DNA of 20,882 nt from an uncultured bacterium (GTDB lineage: Bacteria > Planctomycetota > Planctomycetia > Pirellulales > UBA1268): the NCBI GenBank assembly GCA_937959175.1, contig CALGAS010000214.1, positions 1 to 20,882 of the forward strand. The letters are read 5' to 3'. The notes under the pieces were generated by a model. The model saw only the letters and a program-made list of their open reading frames with translations. It was not told the origin of the DNA and ran no database searches. Numbering within the stretch: position 1 is the first letter of the stretch; every line of letters begins with the position of its first letter. The translations under genes were made by a program, and so were the position numbers. Below are positions 1 through 7,653 of the stretch, in pieces.

Positions 1-515
1 ACGCCGCTGGGTCCGTGGATGATCGTGGGCGACATCTGCCCCGGGCGGCTGGCCGCCATTTCGACCGCCGCGATCGCCATGCGATTGCCCGAACCAGCGA
101 CGAAATCATCGAGCCGCTGGAAGCCCCGGCCGATCCGCCGCGGCGGCTCGGCCGCCAGCGGACGCGGCTCCTCCGGCAGCCGCACGACCGCCAGCTGGCG
201 AGCGGGCGGTTCCGCCGGGGCAACCCGCTCGGCTTCAGCCGCCGGCTCCCAGAGCACCTGGACGCCCCGCACGCCGATCGTACCAGCCACGGCATCGACC
301 TCAGCCCGGAAGGTCCGCCGCAGCCACTCATGGGTCACGCCTCGGCCAGCCCGGATCACGATCCCCGGCCGCTCGCCATCGGCACCATCAAGCCACAAGG
401 CGTCGCCGAACCAGACGGCGAACCGCTCATCGCCGATCCGTTCCCGGAAGGCCGCCCGCACGCTGTCCGCGAGCGAACGAGTCCTGACGGTCGCGGCGGC
501 GACGGCTTTCCCCAT
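1..515 (-). CDS. dnaA: Chromosomal replication initiator protein DnaA, N-terminal part (cut by window edge)
   Basis: DnaA binds origin DnaA boxes and opens the duplex for replication initiation. Only the first 171 residues are in the window; the rest lies beyond base 1. Residues about 15-90 fit domain I (FAVWFGDALWL, then THEWLRRTF, the usual region for DnaB/DiaA contacts and self-association). Residues about 91-128 are a short Pro/Ala/Glu-rich linker (domain II). Residues 132-171 fit the start of the AAA+ domain: LDDFVAGSGNRMA matches the family signature before Walker A, and the sequence stops inside the P-loop (HGPSG). The ATG at 515 is preceded by AGGAAGGAG, and the domain begins soon after it, so I chose it although the frame stays open upstream. 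The presence of domain I argues against Hda or another short AAA+ paralogue. No dnaN or other origin gene is visible here. Confidence 0.9.
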   Translation of the reverse strand, partial: MGKAVAAATVRTRSLADSVRAAFRERIGDERFAVWFGDALWLDGADGERPGIVIRAGRGVTHEWLRRTFRAEVDAVAGTIGVRGVQVLWEPAAEAERVAPAEPPARQLAVVRLPEEPRPLAAEPPRRIGRGFQRLDDFVAGSGNRMAIAAVEMAASRPGQMSPTIIHGPSG

Positions 516-640
516 GGCTCCTTCCTCATGCGCTCTGTGCGGGCCAAACCATCGGCCCGAATGCTTCCCACGGGACGGAAAACGTCGTGGACGACGGTCG
601 CGTGCCACACGCTTGCCTGCTCCGTGTCGAAGCCGGCGCG

Positions 641-668
641 AGTATAGGAGTGCTTGCAGTGCTGTCAA
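641..668 (-). promoter_or_regulatory. Sigma70-type promoter for dnaA
   Basis: Read on the minus strand there is a perfect TTGACA (668-663), a 16-nt spacer and TATACT (646-641). Transcription would start near 633, giving a leader of about 120 nt before the dnaA ATG at 515. This is the best promoter match I found in the window. I see no clear DnaA box (TTATNCACA type) near it, so autoregulation is not supported by the sequence. Confidence 0.7.
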
Positions 669-769
669 ACGAAACGCATCGGCGGCGGGCGCAGGATTCA
701 TGAGGCCGGCGAATCGAATCGTGATCGCATTGCTCACCGGGCGGGAGGAGCAGCCATCGCTGCCCGGTT

Positions 770-798
770 GGCACGGTGCACAACCTGTGCGTGGTGCC
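770..798. repeat. Interrupted inverted repeat in the dnaA/PDZ intergenic region
   Basis: The 29-nt stretch has outer arms GGCAC/GTGCC and inner arms GCACA/TGTGC, separated by one mismatch and two wobble positions, with a 3-nt loop. No T-run follows on either strand, so it is not a classical terminator. It lies between the divergent dnaA and PDZ promoters. It could be an operator or an RNA hairpin in a longer PDZ-gene leader. No function can be assigned. Confidence 0.4.
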
Positions 799-858
799 AC
801 GACGAGGCAGGAATTCCCGGTCAGCCGGCCCGCCGATCGAAGCGCCGCCGCAGCGCGG

Positions 859-864
859 TATACT
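859..864 (+). promoter_or_regulatory. Possible -10 element for the PDZ-protein gene
   Basis: TATACT occurs 47 nt before the PDZ-protein ATG, within an otherwise GC-rich stretch, and is identical to the -10 hexamer of the dnaA promoter. No convincing -35 hexamer lies 16-18 nt upstream, so this is a weak call. The rest of the gap 516-910 holds no gene that I can support. Confidence 0.3.
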
Positions 865-910
865 CCCGCTTCGGTTTCGCCGGAAGAAAAACGCTTTTGG
901 AGCGCGAGGA

Positions 911-2419
911 ATGCAGCTGTCGCGACGTCAACTGATCCGGTTTCGCGGAGCGATCCGCCCGATCTTGGATCGGCTCCTCGTCGTGATCATTTCTGCGCTG
1001 ATGGTGCTGGGAGCCCGCGGCGGTTCGATTGCAACTGCGAACGAGCCGGCAGCCGACGACGCCGCTGATTTTCAGCCTGGAGACATCTCAATCGGCGAAC
1101 CGATCGCCCTGCCCTTCTCGGAGCGGGTTCCCCAGGCTGCCTCCAAAGGGGCTGTGGCCCCCGCCGAGCCGTCGCCCCTGCCCCGCTCGCCGCGGTTTGC
1201 ACCACAGCCCGTCAAGCCGCCGCCGGAAACGGTCGCCGGGGCTGGGGATCAGGCGGCCGACGCGGCGACAGAACAGCCGCTCCCAGGCAGCGGTTGGCTG
1301 GGGTTTGCGGTGATCGAATCGGACGTGGCAGGTCGCTGGGAGGTCGACACGGTGGCCGCCGAGGGGCCCGCAGCCGCCGCCGGTATCCGACCTGGTGATG
1401 AAATTCGGGCGATTGACGGGCTGCCGCTCCAAAGTAGCGATGACGTATCGCAGGCTATGACGGCCGTCGCGCCCGGCCAAGACGTGCGGCTGGCGATCGC
1501 CCGTGGTGAGCAGGTCGCCGATCTCACGATCACGGCAACCGCCCGGCCGCGGATCGCCTCAGCCTGGAGTGCGGCGGCGGCGCTGCCAGACCGAGACGAT
1601 ACGGTAGCGATGGCCGAATCGCCCGGCACAGCGAGCGTCCCTGCGCCTCCGGCGGCCGTGGCGGCGCCGGCAGCCGTGCCCGCACCGCCCCCCGGCGTGG
1701 CGGCGGCCGCGGCTGCGACACTTCCGCCGCCAGCCATGGCCACCCCGTCGCAGACGGCCGCACCGCCCGGTCGTCCGTCCGCGGACGCCGGGCACGCAGC
1801 TTCGTCCCCCCGGCCCCCAACGTCATTTTCTCGTCCGCCGGCATTCCCGCCGGCCCACCGCCGGTCTCCCAGGACGGGCCCTGCAGGTGCAGATTCGGCA
1901 GATCGCGGCCGCACCGCGCTTGGGGTTCGCACGCTGCCCGTCGATCGGTCCATCCAATCGCGGTTCAATCTGCCGGAGCCCCGCGGAGCCTACGTGATCG
2001 GCGTCGTCTCCGATCTGCCGGCTGCCCGGGCCGGCGTGCCCCCGGGCAGCATCATTGTCTCGATCGACGACAGCCCGGTCGCTTCCCCGGCCGAGTTGAC
2101 CCGTCTGGTCACCAGCGGTCCCGTGGGCCGTCCGGTGCCGCTCGAGTATGTCCTGCCTGGTGGCGGGTCCCAGCGGGCCGAGGTGGTGCTGCAGACGCTC
2201 GAGCGTCCTCTCGAGGAAGCCCTGGTCGGGCGTCCTGGTCCGGCTCCGTCGGCCGTTCCCGCGCTCGAGCAGCAGCCGCGTCCGACCGCCCCCACCACGG
2301 CCCGCCGGCCGGTCACATCGTTTGACGCAGGCGCCGTTTCAGCGATGCAGGATGAGATCCGCTGGCTCCGCGAGCGGCTCGACCAGCTCGAGCACCGCCT
2401 CGAAAGCCAGGCCCGCTGA
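911..2419 (+). CDS. Secreted two-PDZ-domain protein
   Basis: A 502-residue protein, probably exported. Residues 1-45 look like a signal peptide or anchor (basic start, hydrophobic LLVVIISALMVLGA, then SIATANE). Residues about 128-213 form a first PDZ domain (GWLGFAV, AAAAGIRPGDEIRAIDG). Residues 214-330 are an Ala/Pro-rich low-complexity linker. Residues about 335-432 form a second PDZ domain (ALGVRTL, AARAGVPPGSIIVSIDD). Residues about 479-502 are a short charged coiled coil. The PDZ pairing recalls HtrA/DegP proteases, but no trypsin-like domain or GNSGG motif is present, so it is more likely a scaffold or chaperone-like binder. The ATG at 911 was preferred over earlier in-frame starts because the signal sequence begins there and GGAG lies 8 nt upstream. 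It converges with the acyltransferase gene, with only 3 bp between the stop codons. The exact role is unknown. Confidence 0.75.
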   Translation: MQLSRRQLIRFRGAIRPILDRLLVVIISALMVLGARGGSIATANEPAADDAADFQPGDISIGEPIALPFSERVPQAASKGAVAPAEPSPLPRSPRFAPQPVKPPPETVAGAGDQAADAATEQPLPGSGWLGFAVIESDVAGRWEVDTVAAEGPAAAAGIRPGDEIRAIDGLPLQSSDDVSQAMTAVAPGQDVRLAIARGEQVADLTITATARPRIASAWSAAAALPDRDDTVAMAESPGTASVPAPPAAVAAPAAVPAPPPGVAAAAAATLPPPAMATPSQTAAPPGRPSADAGHAASSPRPPTSFSRPPAFPPAHRRSPRTGPAGADSADRGRTALGVRTLPVDRSIQSRFNLPEPRGAYVIGVVSDLPAARAGVPPGSIIVSIDDSPVASPAELTRLVTSGPVGRPVPLEYVLPGGGSQRAEVVLQTLERPLEEALVGRPGPAPSAVPALEQQPRPTAPTTARRPVTSFDAGAVSAMQDEIRWLRERLDQLEHRLESQAR

Positions 2420-2422
2420 ACG

Positions 2423-3229
2423 TCACGCGGCAGCGAGGGTGGCCTGATCCGGTAGACCATGGCGGGCCAGTTCCTCGGCCAGCGGCACGCCAGGCAGACC
2501 CGGCTCGCGAGCCGCCTGGAGGGCCACCCGCGAAGGTTCCTTGCGGACCGGACGCTGCCCCTCCAGCCGCCCGCCGGTCGTCGCCCAGGCCTCGGCCGAA
2601 TCCGAGAGATGGCTGAGCAGCCGCTCGATCCCCTGCCGATGCCATTCGATGCCTTCGCGGTCGAGGCCGGCCGGCACCTGAACCGCCCGACTGACAATGC
2701 CCCGGGCCCGTGACCAGGGCCGGGGAATGGCAAATCGATCCCAGGTGGCCAGCCGCCATGGTCGCTGGAAGCCAAGCCCCATCGCCACGATCGGAATCCC
2801 GAGCGTGCTGGCGAGAAAGACGCAGCCAGGGGCCAGCCGGCGGCGGGGACCGCGGGGGCCGTCGGGCGTGATCGTCAGGTTGCCGACCGCCGCCTGCTCG
2901 GCCAACTCGCGGAGAGCGACCGAACCACCGCGAAAGGTGCTGCCACGGACGACGCCGAAGCCCATCATCCGGGCGACCCGGTCAAGGATGTTCGCGTCGG
3001 CATGCCGCGAGAGGAGCATCGAGATGTTGGAGTGGCCCCGCAGGTAGAGAGGCATGAGGATGTTCTCATGCCAGAAGATGTAGATCTTCGCCCCGCGGTA
3101 AGCCGGGTGAACAGGATCGACGTCCGGATCGCCGAAGACCACTTGATAGTCAAGCGTCTTCATCCACTGCCGGATGGACGCCGTCGAAATCAGCGACCAG
3201 GCACCGATCGAAAAAGGACTCGTCAGTTT
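2423..3229 (-). CDS. DUF374-type lysophospholipid acyltransferase family protein
   Basis: A 268-residue protein resembling the DUF374 branch of the LPLAT superfamily, which transfers acyl chains to lipid or lipid A-like acceptors at the inner membrane. Visible motifs are IYIFWHENIL at residues 50-59, SRHADANIL at 75-83 (H77 and D79 in the acyltransferase HxxxxD-like site) and TPDGPRGPRR at 122-131. The C-terminal 50 residues are an Ala/Arg/Glu-rich extension beyond the usual family length of about 220. I chose the GTG at 3229: the protein then begins MKLTSPF, as family members do, and AGGGAGGG lies upstream. An ATG at 3268, 7 nt after the dapF stop, is in frame and would add 13 residues. It is last in a likely operon after the AsmA-like gene and dapF. 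The true acyl donor and acceptor cannot be read from the sequence. Confidence 0.8.
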   Translation of the reverse strand, partial: KLTSPFSIGAWSLISTASIRQWMKTLDYQVVFGDPDVDPVHPAYRGAKIYIFWHENILMPLYLRGHSNISMLLSRHADANILDRVARMMGFGVVRGSTFRGGSVALRELAEQAAVGNLTITPDGPRGPRRRLAPGCVFLASTLGIPIVAMGLGFQRPWRLATWDRFAIPRPWSRARGIVSRAVQVPAGLDREGIEWHRQGIERLLSHLSDSAEAWATTGGRLEGQRPVRKEPSRVALQAAREPGLPGVPLAEELARHGLPDQATLAAA

Positions 3230-3275
3230 CACCGCCTCATGTCCCTCCCTGGACCACAGCCGGGTCATTCGGCGA

Positions 3276-4145
3276 TCAGCCGCCGAACCAGATCCCCTCG
3301 CAGACCTCCTCCGCCGGACCAGTCATGAAGACCGGCCCCGCACCGTCCCACTCGAGTTCCAATCGTCCTCCCGGCAGGTCGGCCGCCAGCCGGGTTGCCG
3401 TGCGACCCGTCAAAACGCCGGCCACGCAGACCGCCGAGGCTCCGGTGCCGCAGGCCATCGTGATGCCGCTGCCCCGCTCCCAGGTCCGCATCCGGACATG
3501 GCCCGGCGTCACGACTTCCACGACGTGCACGTTGACCCGCTTGGGAAACGACGGATGGTGCTCGATCCGAGGACCGATCTGCTCCAGCGGCACCGCGGCC
3601 ACGTCCCGGCAGGAGAGGACCGCATGCGGATTGCCCATGGAGACGCACGTCATCCGGCGGTCGAGCCCGCAGGCGTCCCACCAGGGCTCTTCCGCGTCAA
3701 GGGCCGGACAGGGCACGTCGATGATGCGGCCGGTGCCCAGCCCAACCACGGGAATCTCAGCCGCCTCCAGGAGCGGTTCGCCCATTGCGACCCGGACCTG
3801 CGAGGTCCGCGGCCCTGTCGGCCGGACATCGAGGTCGAGCACGCCGCGGCCGGTCTCGATCGTCACCCTGCCGGCCGGAGCACGGCCCCGGGCCACGACC
3901 AGGTGGGCGACGCACCGCACGCCGTTGCCGCACATCTCGGATTCGCTGCCATCGGCATTGAACATCCGCATCCGGGCCGTGGCACGCTCGGACGGCTCGA
4001 CCAGGATCAGCCCGTCACCGCCGACACCCCGGTGCCGGTCGGCGATCCGCGGCGCCAGCCCGGCGGGATCAGCCGGACAGGCCTCCGCGAAACAGTCGAC
4101 ATAGACATAGTCGTTGGCTGCACCGTGCATCTTTACGAACTTCAT
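3276..4145 (-). CDS. dapF: Diaminopimelate epimerase
   Basis: DapF interconverts LL- and meso-diaminopimelate in the cytoplasm, feeding lysine and peptidoglycan synthesis. The 289-residue product has the two half-site cysteines: C72 in MCGNGVRC and C232 in ACGTGASA. It also has the N-terminal KMHGAANDYVYVD, the FNADGSESE loop before C72, GNPHAV at 171-176, and WERGSG before C232. Length is slightly above the usual 270-280. The ATG at 4145 begins exactly at the conserved MKFVKMHG; an upstream in-frame GTG at 4175 would add an unconserved decapeptide and was rejected. The upstream AsmA-like gene stops 78 nt before this start, and the acyltransferase follows within 50 nt, so the three are probably co-transcribed. 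No usual lysine-pathway neighbour is present. Confidence 0.95.
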   Translation of the reverse strand: MKFVKMHGAANDYVYVDCFAEACPADPAGLAPRIADRHRGVGGDGLILVEPSERATARMRMFNADGSESEMCGNGVRCVAHLVVARGRAPAGRVTIETGRGVLDLDVRPTGPRTSQVRVAMGEPLLEAAEIPVVGLGTGRIIDVPCPALDAEEPWWDACGLDRRMTCVSMGNPHAVLSCRDVAAVPLEQIGPRIEHHPSFPKRVNVHVVEVVTPGHVRMRTWERGSGITMACGTGASAVCVAGVLTGRTATRLAADLPGGRLELEWDGAGPVFMTGPAEEVCEGIWFGG

Positions 4146-4223
4146 CGTCAGATCATTCCCGGGACCGGCTGGCACGGCATGCCCGCCGCTACGATCTCCC
4201 TACTCTACCACCATGGCTCCGCG

Positions 4224-7200
4224 TCATCGGCCGCCGTCCCCGCGTTGCCCGCTCGGGACGCGACGCTGAGCCTGGAGCGATTGCACGGCCGCGGCCAGCG
4301 TGGGGAAGGCTTCGGTCGAGGTGACAGGCTCCCCCAGGGTCCCGTCGACGTGGACGAGCATGAACTGACCGCCCGCCCCGCCCAGCAGCCGCTTCATCGC
4401 GGGCAGCTGCGTCTCCGACTCTCCCATGATCGGACGGAAGGTCAGCTTGATGTTCGAATCAAGATCGATCTCGCCGGCTCCAACGAGGCTGATGGCATCA
4501 CCCGACAACTCGATCGTATCGAAGTAGGCCCGTGGCCCTTCGATCCGGAAATCGACCATGCTGCTCTCGAAGGCGGTGCGATCGGGCGCCTTGACCCGGA
4601 GGATCTTGAGGAGAGCCACGATCACCGGCAGTTCGTAGAGATCGGCATCGCGGAGCCGGATCTGGCCCTGGCCCGCAAGGGAATGGCTGCCGGCCCGCGA
4701 CCCGCTCACCTCGACGACACCGTGGACCCGGCCGCGCGAGGCCGTCGGTCCGCCCGAAAGATCGGCGGCGATCCGCTCCAGGTCGGCGTCGGCCAGCGAG
4801 ACCGCCACCGTGAATCGACCCGCTTCGCCGGCCGCCACGCTGCCGTCGATCAGCAGCGTGCCGCCGGCCAGCCGGCCCGTCAGCCGACGCGGCCTGTCCG
4901 GCTCCGCGACCGCGGCGGCAGGAGCCCCGAAGCGAGCACCGGCGGGATCGACCACCAGCGGCCCGCGGAGGGCCGTCACCTGGAGCCCCCGCCAGATCGC
5001 GCTGTCGATGGCGACGTCGCCAAGCGATCGCCACGACTGCCCGTCGCTGGTGCCCCGCAGCCGGATGCCGCCATGCACATGCTCCAGCGGCACGCCGACA
5101 TCGAGCGTGGCCTGCTCCATGTCGAGTTGCATGTCCCAGGCCGCGGCCGCCGGGCCGGGCACAAGTTCGGACCGTCCATCGGGCAGGGCCACTTCGCGAG
5201 GAGCGGTGGAATAGATGTCGAGTGCCCCATCGACCGACAGCAGCCCCTTGAGCCCGACCCCCGACACCGCCTGCTGGAGCCCGGCGGGCAGTGCCCGCAG
5301 GACATCATGATCGGCTCGGAAGCGATCCGCGGTGAGCCGTTCAAAGGAAACATGCCAGCCGCCATCGGCCGTGAAGCGACAGCTGCCCTCGGTGGAGACG
5401 GTCGTCCGGGCATGGACCCCCCGCACCTCCTCAAACCGCAGCCGCCCATCCCGCCAGGAGAGCCGCCCCCGGAGTTGTTCCAGTCGATAGGGGAACCAGG
5501 CCGGCTCGATCGAGACGGTGTCGCCAAGCGGGGCGGCCTCCAGTTCGACCTCGGTCTCTCGGCTGCCCACCCGATGGCGAACCCGAGCGGTGAACTCGGC
5601 GGTGCCCCGCGGATCGACGTCGTCCCAGATCCGCCGCATCCCCGGTGGCAGGGCGTCTCGCAGTTCCTGCTCCAAGACGATCCCGGTTCCCGTCAGGTGG
5701 AGCGTCAGTTCTCCCCCCTCTCCCGCATCCTGCTGGAGCATGCCGCTGCATCGGACCCGCCCGGTGTCGTTGGTGCCGCGGACATCGCGGATCGCCCAGG
5801 TCCGGCCATCCATCTGGACGCTGCCGGTGAGATTGGAGAGCGGATAGGGAAACCCGGTGTAGGCCATCGTGCAGCGGGTCAACCGGATCCCCAGCGTGTT
5901 GTGGTAGCCCTTCTCGAAGCCCGGATCGCGGTCGTGCCGAAAGGCAACGTCGAAGGTGCCGGTCGCCCGCAGCCGGCGCACGATCTCCGCCTTGCGGGCC
6001 GGAAGGGCCGCCAGCAACGCCTCGTCGATCCGCATCCCCTCGCCGCGGACCTCGACACGCCCCGGCTTGCCAGGACGAGAGACGTCGACGCTGCCTTCGA
6101 CGTGCACAGGATGGCCCCCGGCCGACCCCGTCAGATGCATCGCCACCTGGCCGTTTCGATAGGTGACGGTCCCGACCGTGCGATCGACCCGGTAGGGAAA
6201 GCGGTAGTAGGTGAGGGAGACGTTGCGGCACCGCAGCGAGAGATCGGTCGCCAGAGTGTCCTGCCGGCGGTTGAACGTCGCCCGGAGATCAACCTCGCCG
6301 GCTGGCAGCAGCTTGCTCCACTGGGAGGCGAGCGAGGCGGGCAGAAAGGGCTCCCAGTGACGACCGACGAGGAGCCGCTCCGCCTCCAAGACCGCCGTGA
6401 AATCGCCGGCGTCACCCCAGCCGGCCAGCTCGCCCGATGCCCGCAGGAGCGTCGATCCCGAATGTCCCTCCAGCCGTGTGCAGCGGACGCCCCCGCGATC
6501 GGCGGTGAAGACCGCCGAAATATCGCTGACCGCCTGCGGGAGCGAGGCGTGCTCGAAATGCCCCCCCTCCAGTCGCCCGTCGACCGTGAAATCGGCTGCT
6601 TCCAGCGAGGTGAGCGATCCGTTGGCTGTCCACTCAAGATCGAGTCGACCCCGCAGCCCGCCCGCCCAGGCATCGGTCGGTGCGGTCGTGGGCAGCAGGG
6701 CCCGCAGTCTTGGTGAAAGCTCGATCGCCTCCACGAGCCCCCGCAGCGAGAAGGCCCCGTCGGCGTCGAGCTGCCCCTCGAACTCGGCACGATCAAACAA
6801 GTCTCCCCCCACTCTGCCCCGCAGCGAGGTTCGCTGCTGGCTGTTGCGGTCCCCCTCGGGCCGCAGTTCGACCGCGATCGTGCGAAGCTGGAACTCCCGT
6901 CCGTGGGCTTCATCGACGACCGCCAGCGTGGCATCTTCGACGTCGACCGGCACGCCGAGCCCCGCCCCGCGGGCCTCGAGCAGCGGTGCGACGTTCCAAT
7001 GCCCGCCGGGGTCGCGGCGGGCGTGCACGACAGGCCGGCGGAGTCTGACCGACCTTATCTGCAGCTCGCCGGAGGCCAGTTCGGTGAGGCTCGTTCCGCA
7101 GCCGAGGTGTATCTCCTCGATGGCCAGCAGTTCACCGCCATGGCCTGCTTCCCGGGCGACGAAGGAGACGCCACGGATGATGATCCCCTCCCCCTCGACC

Positions 7201-7385
7201 AGGCTCGCGCTGCGGACCTCGACCCGCAGTTCCGGAAAGCGGGCCTGGAGCCGGCTCTCGACACGCCGTCGTACCTCCTCGCTGACCCGATGCGATCCGA
7301 GCGCCACGGCCACGATCACGGCGGCGACTGTCAGCGGCAGCGTCCAGCGGACGAGCGACCAGAGGGTGTCGGCGAGAGGCTTCAC
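4224..7385 (-). CDS. AsmA-like membrane-anchored protein with five internal repeats
   Basis: A 1053-residue protein with one N-terminal transmembrane helix (about residues 11-30) followed by a long beta-rich, periplasm-facing region, as in AsmA, YhdP and TamB proteins that bridge lipids between membranes. The C-terminal part (about 900-1015; GQGQIRLRDADLYELP, then VDFRIEG and SLVGAGEIDL) resembles the AsmA-like C-terminal domain. A degenerate unit recurs, starting near L282, F396, F512, F631 and V765. The clearest three begin YYRFPYRVDRTVGTV, YTGFPYPLSNLTGSV and PAWFPYRLEQLRGRL, and each runs to a V-x-G turn. Units are about 114-134 residues apart. No ATG is available near the start; I chose GTG at 7385 (MKPLADTLW). 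A TTG at 7397 is an alternative. No strong ribosome-binding site is seen. It heads the group with dapF and the acyltransferase. The lipid-transfer role is inferred from the fold family. Confidence 0.75.
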   Translation of the reverse strand: MKPLADTLWSLVRWTLPLTVAAVIVAVALGSHRVSEEVRRRVESRLQARFPELRVEVRSASLVEGEGIIIRGVSFVAREAGHGGELLAIEEIHLGCGTSLTELASGELQIRSVRLRRPVVHARRDPGGHWNVAPLLEARGAGLGVPVDVEDATLAVVDEAHGREFQLRTIAVELRPEGDRNSQQRTSLRGRVGGDLFDRAEFEGQLDADGAFSLRGLVEAIELSPRLRALLPTTAPTDAWAGGLRGRLDLEWTANGSLTSLEAADFTVDGRLEGGHFEHASLPQAVSDISAVFTADRGGVRCTRLEGHSGSTLLRASGELAGWGDAGDFTAVLEAERLLVGRHWEPFLPASLASQWSKLLPAGEVDLRATFNRRQDTLATDLSLRCRNVSLTYYRFPYRVDRTVGTVTYRNGQVAMHLTGSAGGHPVHVEGSVDVSRPGKPGRVEVRGEGMRIDEALLAALPARKAEIVRRLRATGTFDVAFRHDRDPGFEKGYHNTLGIRLTRCTMAYTGFPYPLSNLTGSVQMDGRTWAIRDVRGTNDTGRVRCSGMLQQDAGEGGELTLHLTGTGIVLEQELRDALPPGMRRIWDDVDPRGTAEFTARVRHRVGSRETEVELEAAPLGDTVSIEPAWFPYRLEQLRGRLSWRDGRLRFEEVRGVHARTTVSTEGSCRFTADGGWHVSFERLTADRFRADHDVLRALPAGLQQAVSGVGLKGLLSVDGALDIYSTAPREVALPDGRSELVPGPAAAAWDMQLDMEQATLDVGVPLEHVHGGIRLRGTSDGQSWRSLGDVAIDSAIWRGLQVTALRGPLVVDPAGARFGAPAAAVAEPDRPRRLTGRLAGGTLLIDGSVAAGEAGRFTVAVSLADADLERIAADLSGGPTASRGRVHGVVEVSGSRAGSHSLAGQGQIRLRDADLYELPVIVALLKILRVKAPDRTAFESSMVDFRIEGPRAYFDTIELSGDAISLVGAGEIDLDSNIKLTFRPIMGESETQLPAMKRLLGGAGGQFMLVHVDGTLGEPVTSTEAFPTLAAAVQSLQAQRRVPSGQRGDGGR

Positions 7386-7462
7386 GCGGCGTTGCAAGGG
7401 CAGGTCCGCGGAACCGTGACGGCAGACGCCCGCCGCCGGTGGCCGATTCCTACGGGAGCGGG

Positions 7463-7492
7463 ACAGTACGGGGAGACCATCAAGAGGGTCAA
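7463..7492 (-). promoter_or_regulatory. Candidate promoter for the AsmA-like/dapF/acyltransferase group
   Basis: On the minus strand TTGACC (7492-7487) is followed after 18 nt by TACTGT (7468-7463). This would place the start near 7455, about 70 nt before the GTG at 7385. The -35 is good and the -10 is poor, so this is a tentative call. Confidence 0.35.
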
Positions 7493-7565
7493 GAAGAGGG
7501 ACACGACTCGGCCCAGGTCATTCCCGTCCTGCAACCGTGCCATTTCCCCCAGCCTGACCGGTCGC

Positions 7566-7571
7566 TATATT
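7566..7571 (+). promoter_or_regulatory. Possible -10 element for the MFS transporter gene
   Basis: TATATT stands out in a GC-rich intergenic stretch 83 nt before the chosen ATG at 7654. The hexamer 17 nt upstream (TTTCCC) is a poor -35. The 268-bp gap 7386-7653 between the divergent AsmA-like and MFS genes otherwise shows nothing I can name. Confidence 0.25.
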
Positions 7572-7653
7572 CCTCGGCAGTCAGCCGGAACGGGCTGGGT
7601 TCCCGATCTTTCCAGCCAACGGTGCATTGTCCCGTTTGTTCTCTTCTTTGGGT

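Noticed and set aside
516..910. A replication origin next to dnaA
   Set aside because: I found no cluster of DnaA boxes and no AT-rich unwinding region in this GC-rich gap.
526..935. Short open frames in the dnaA/PDZ intergenic region on both strands
   Set aside because: They overlap the dnaA promoter and one another, and show no motif or translation signal.
3174..6716. A 1180-codon open frame on the plus strand
   Set aside because: It lies antisense to dapF and the AsmA-like gene, has the His/Arg/Pro/Gly-rich composition typical of a shadow frame in GC-rich DNA, and shows no recognisable motif.
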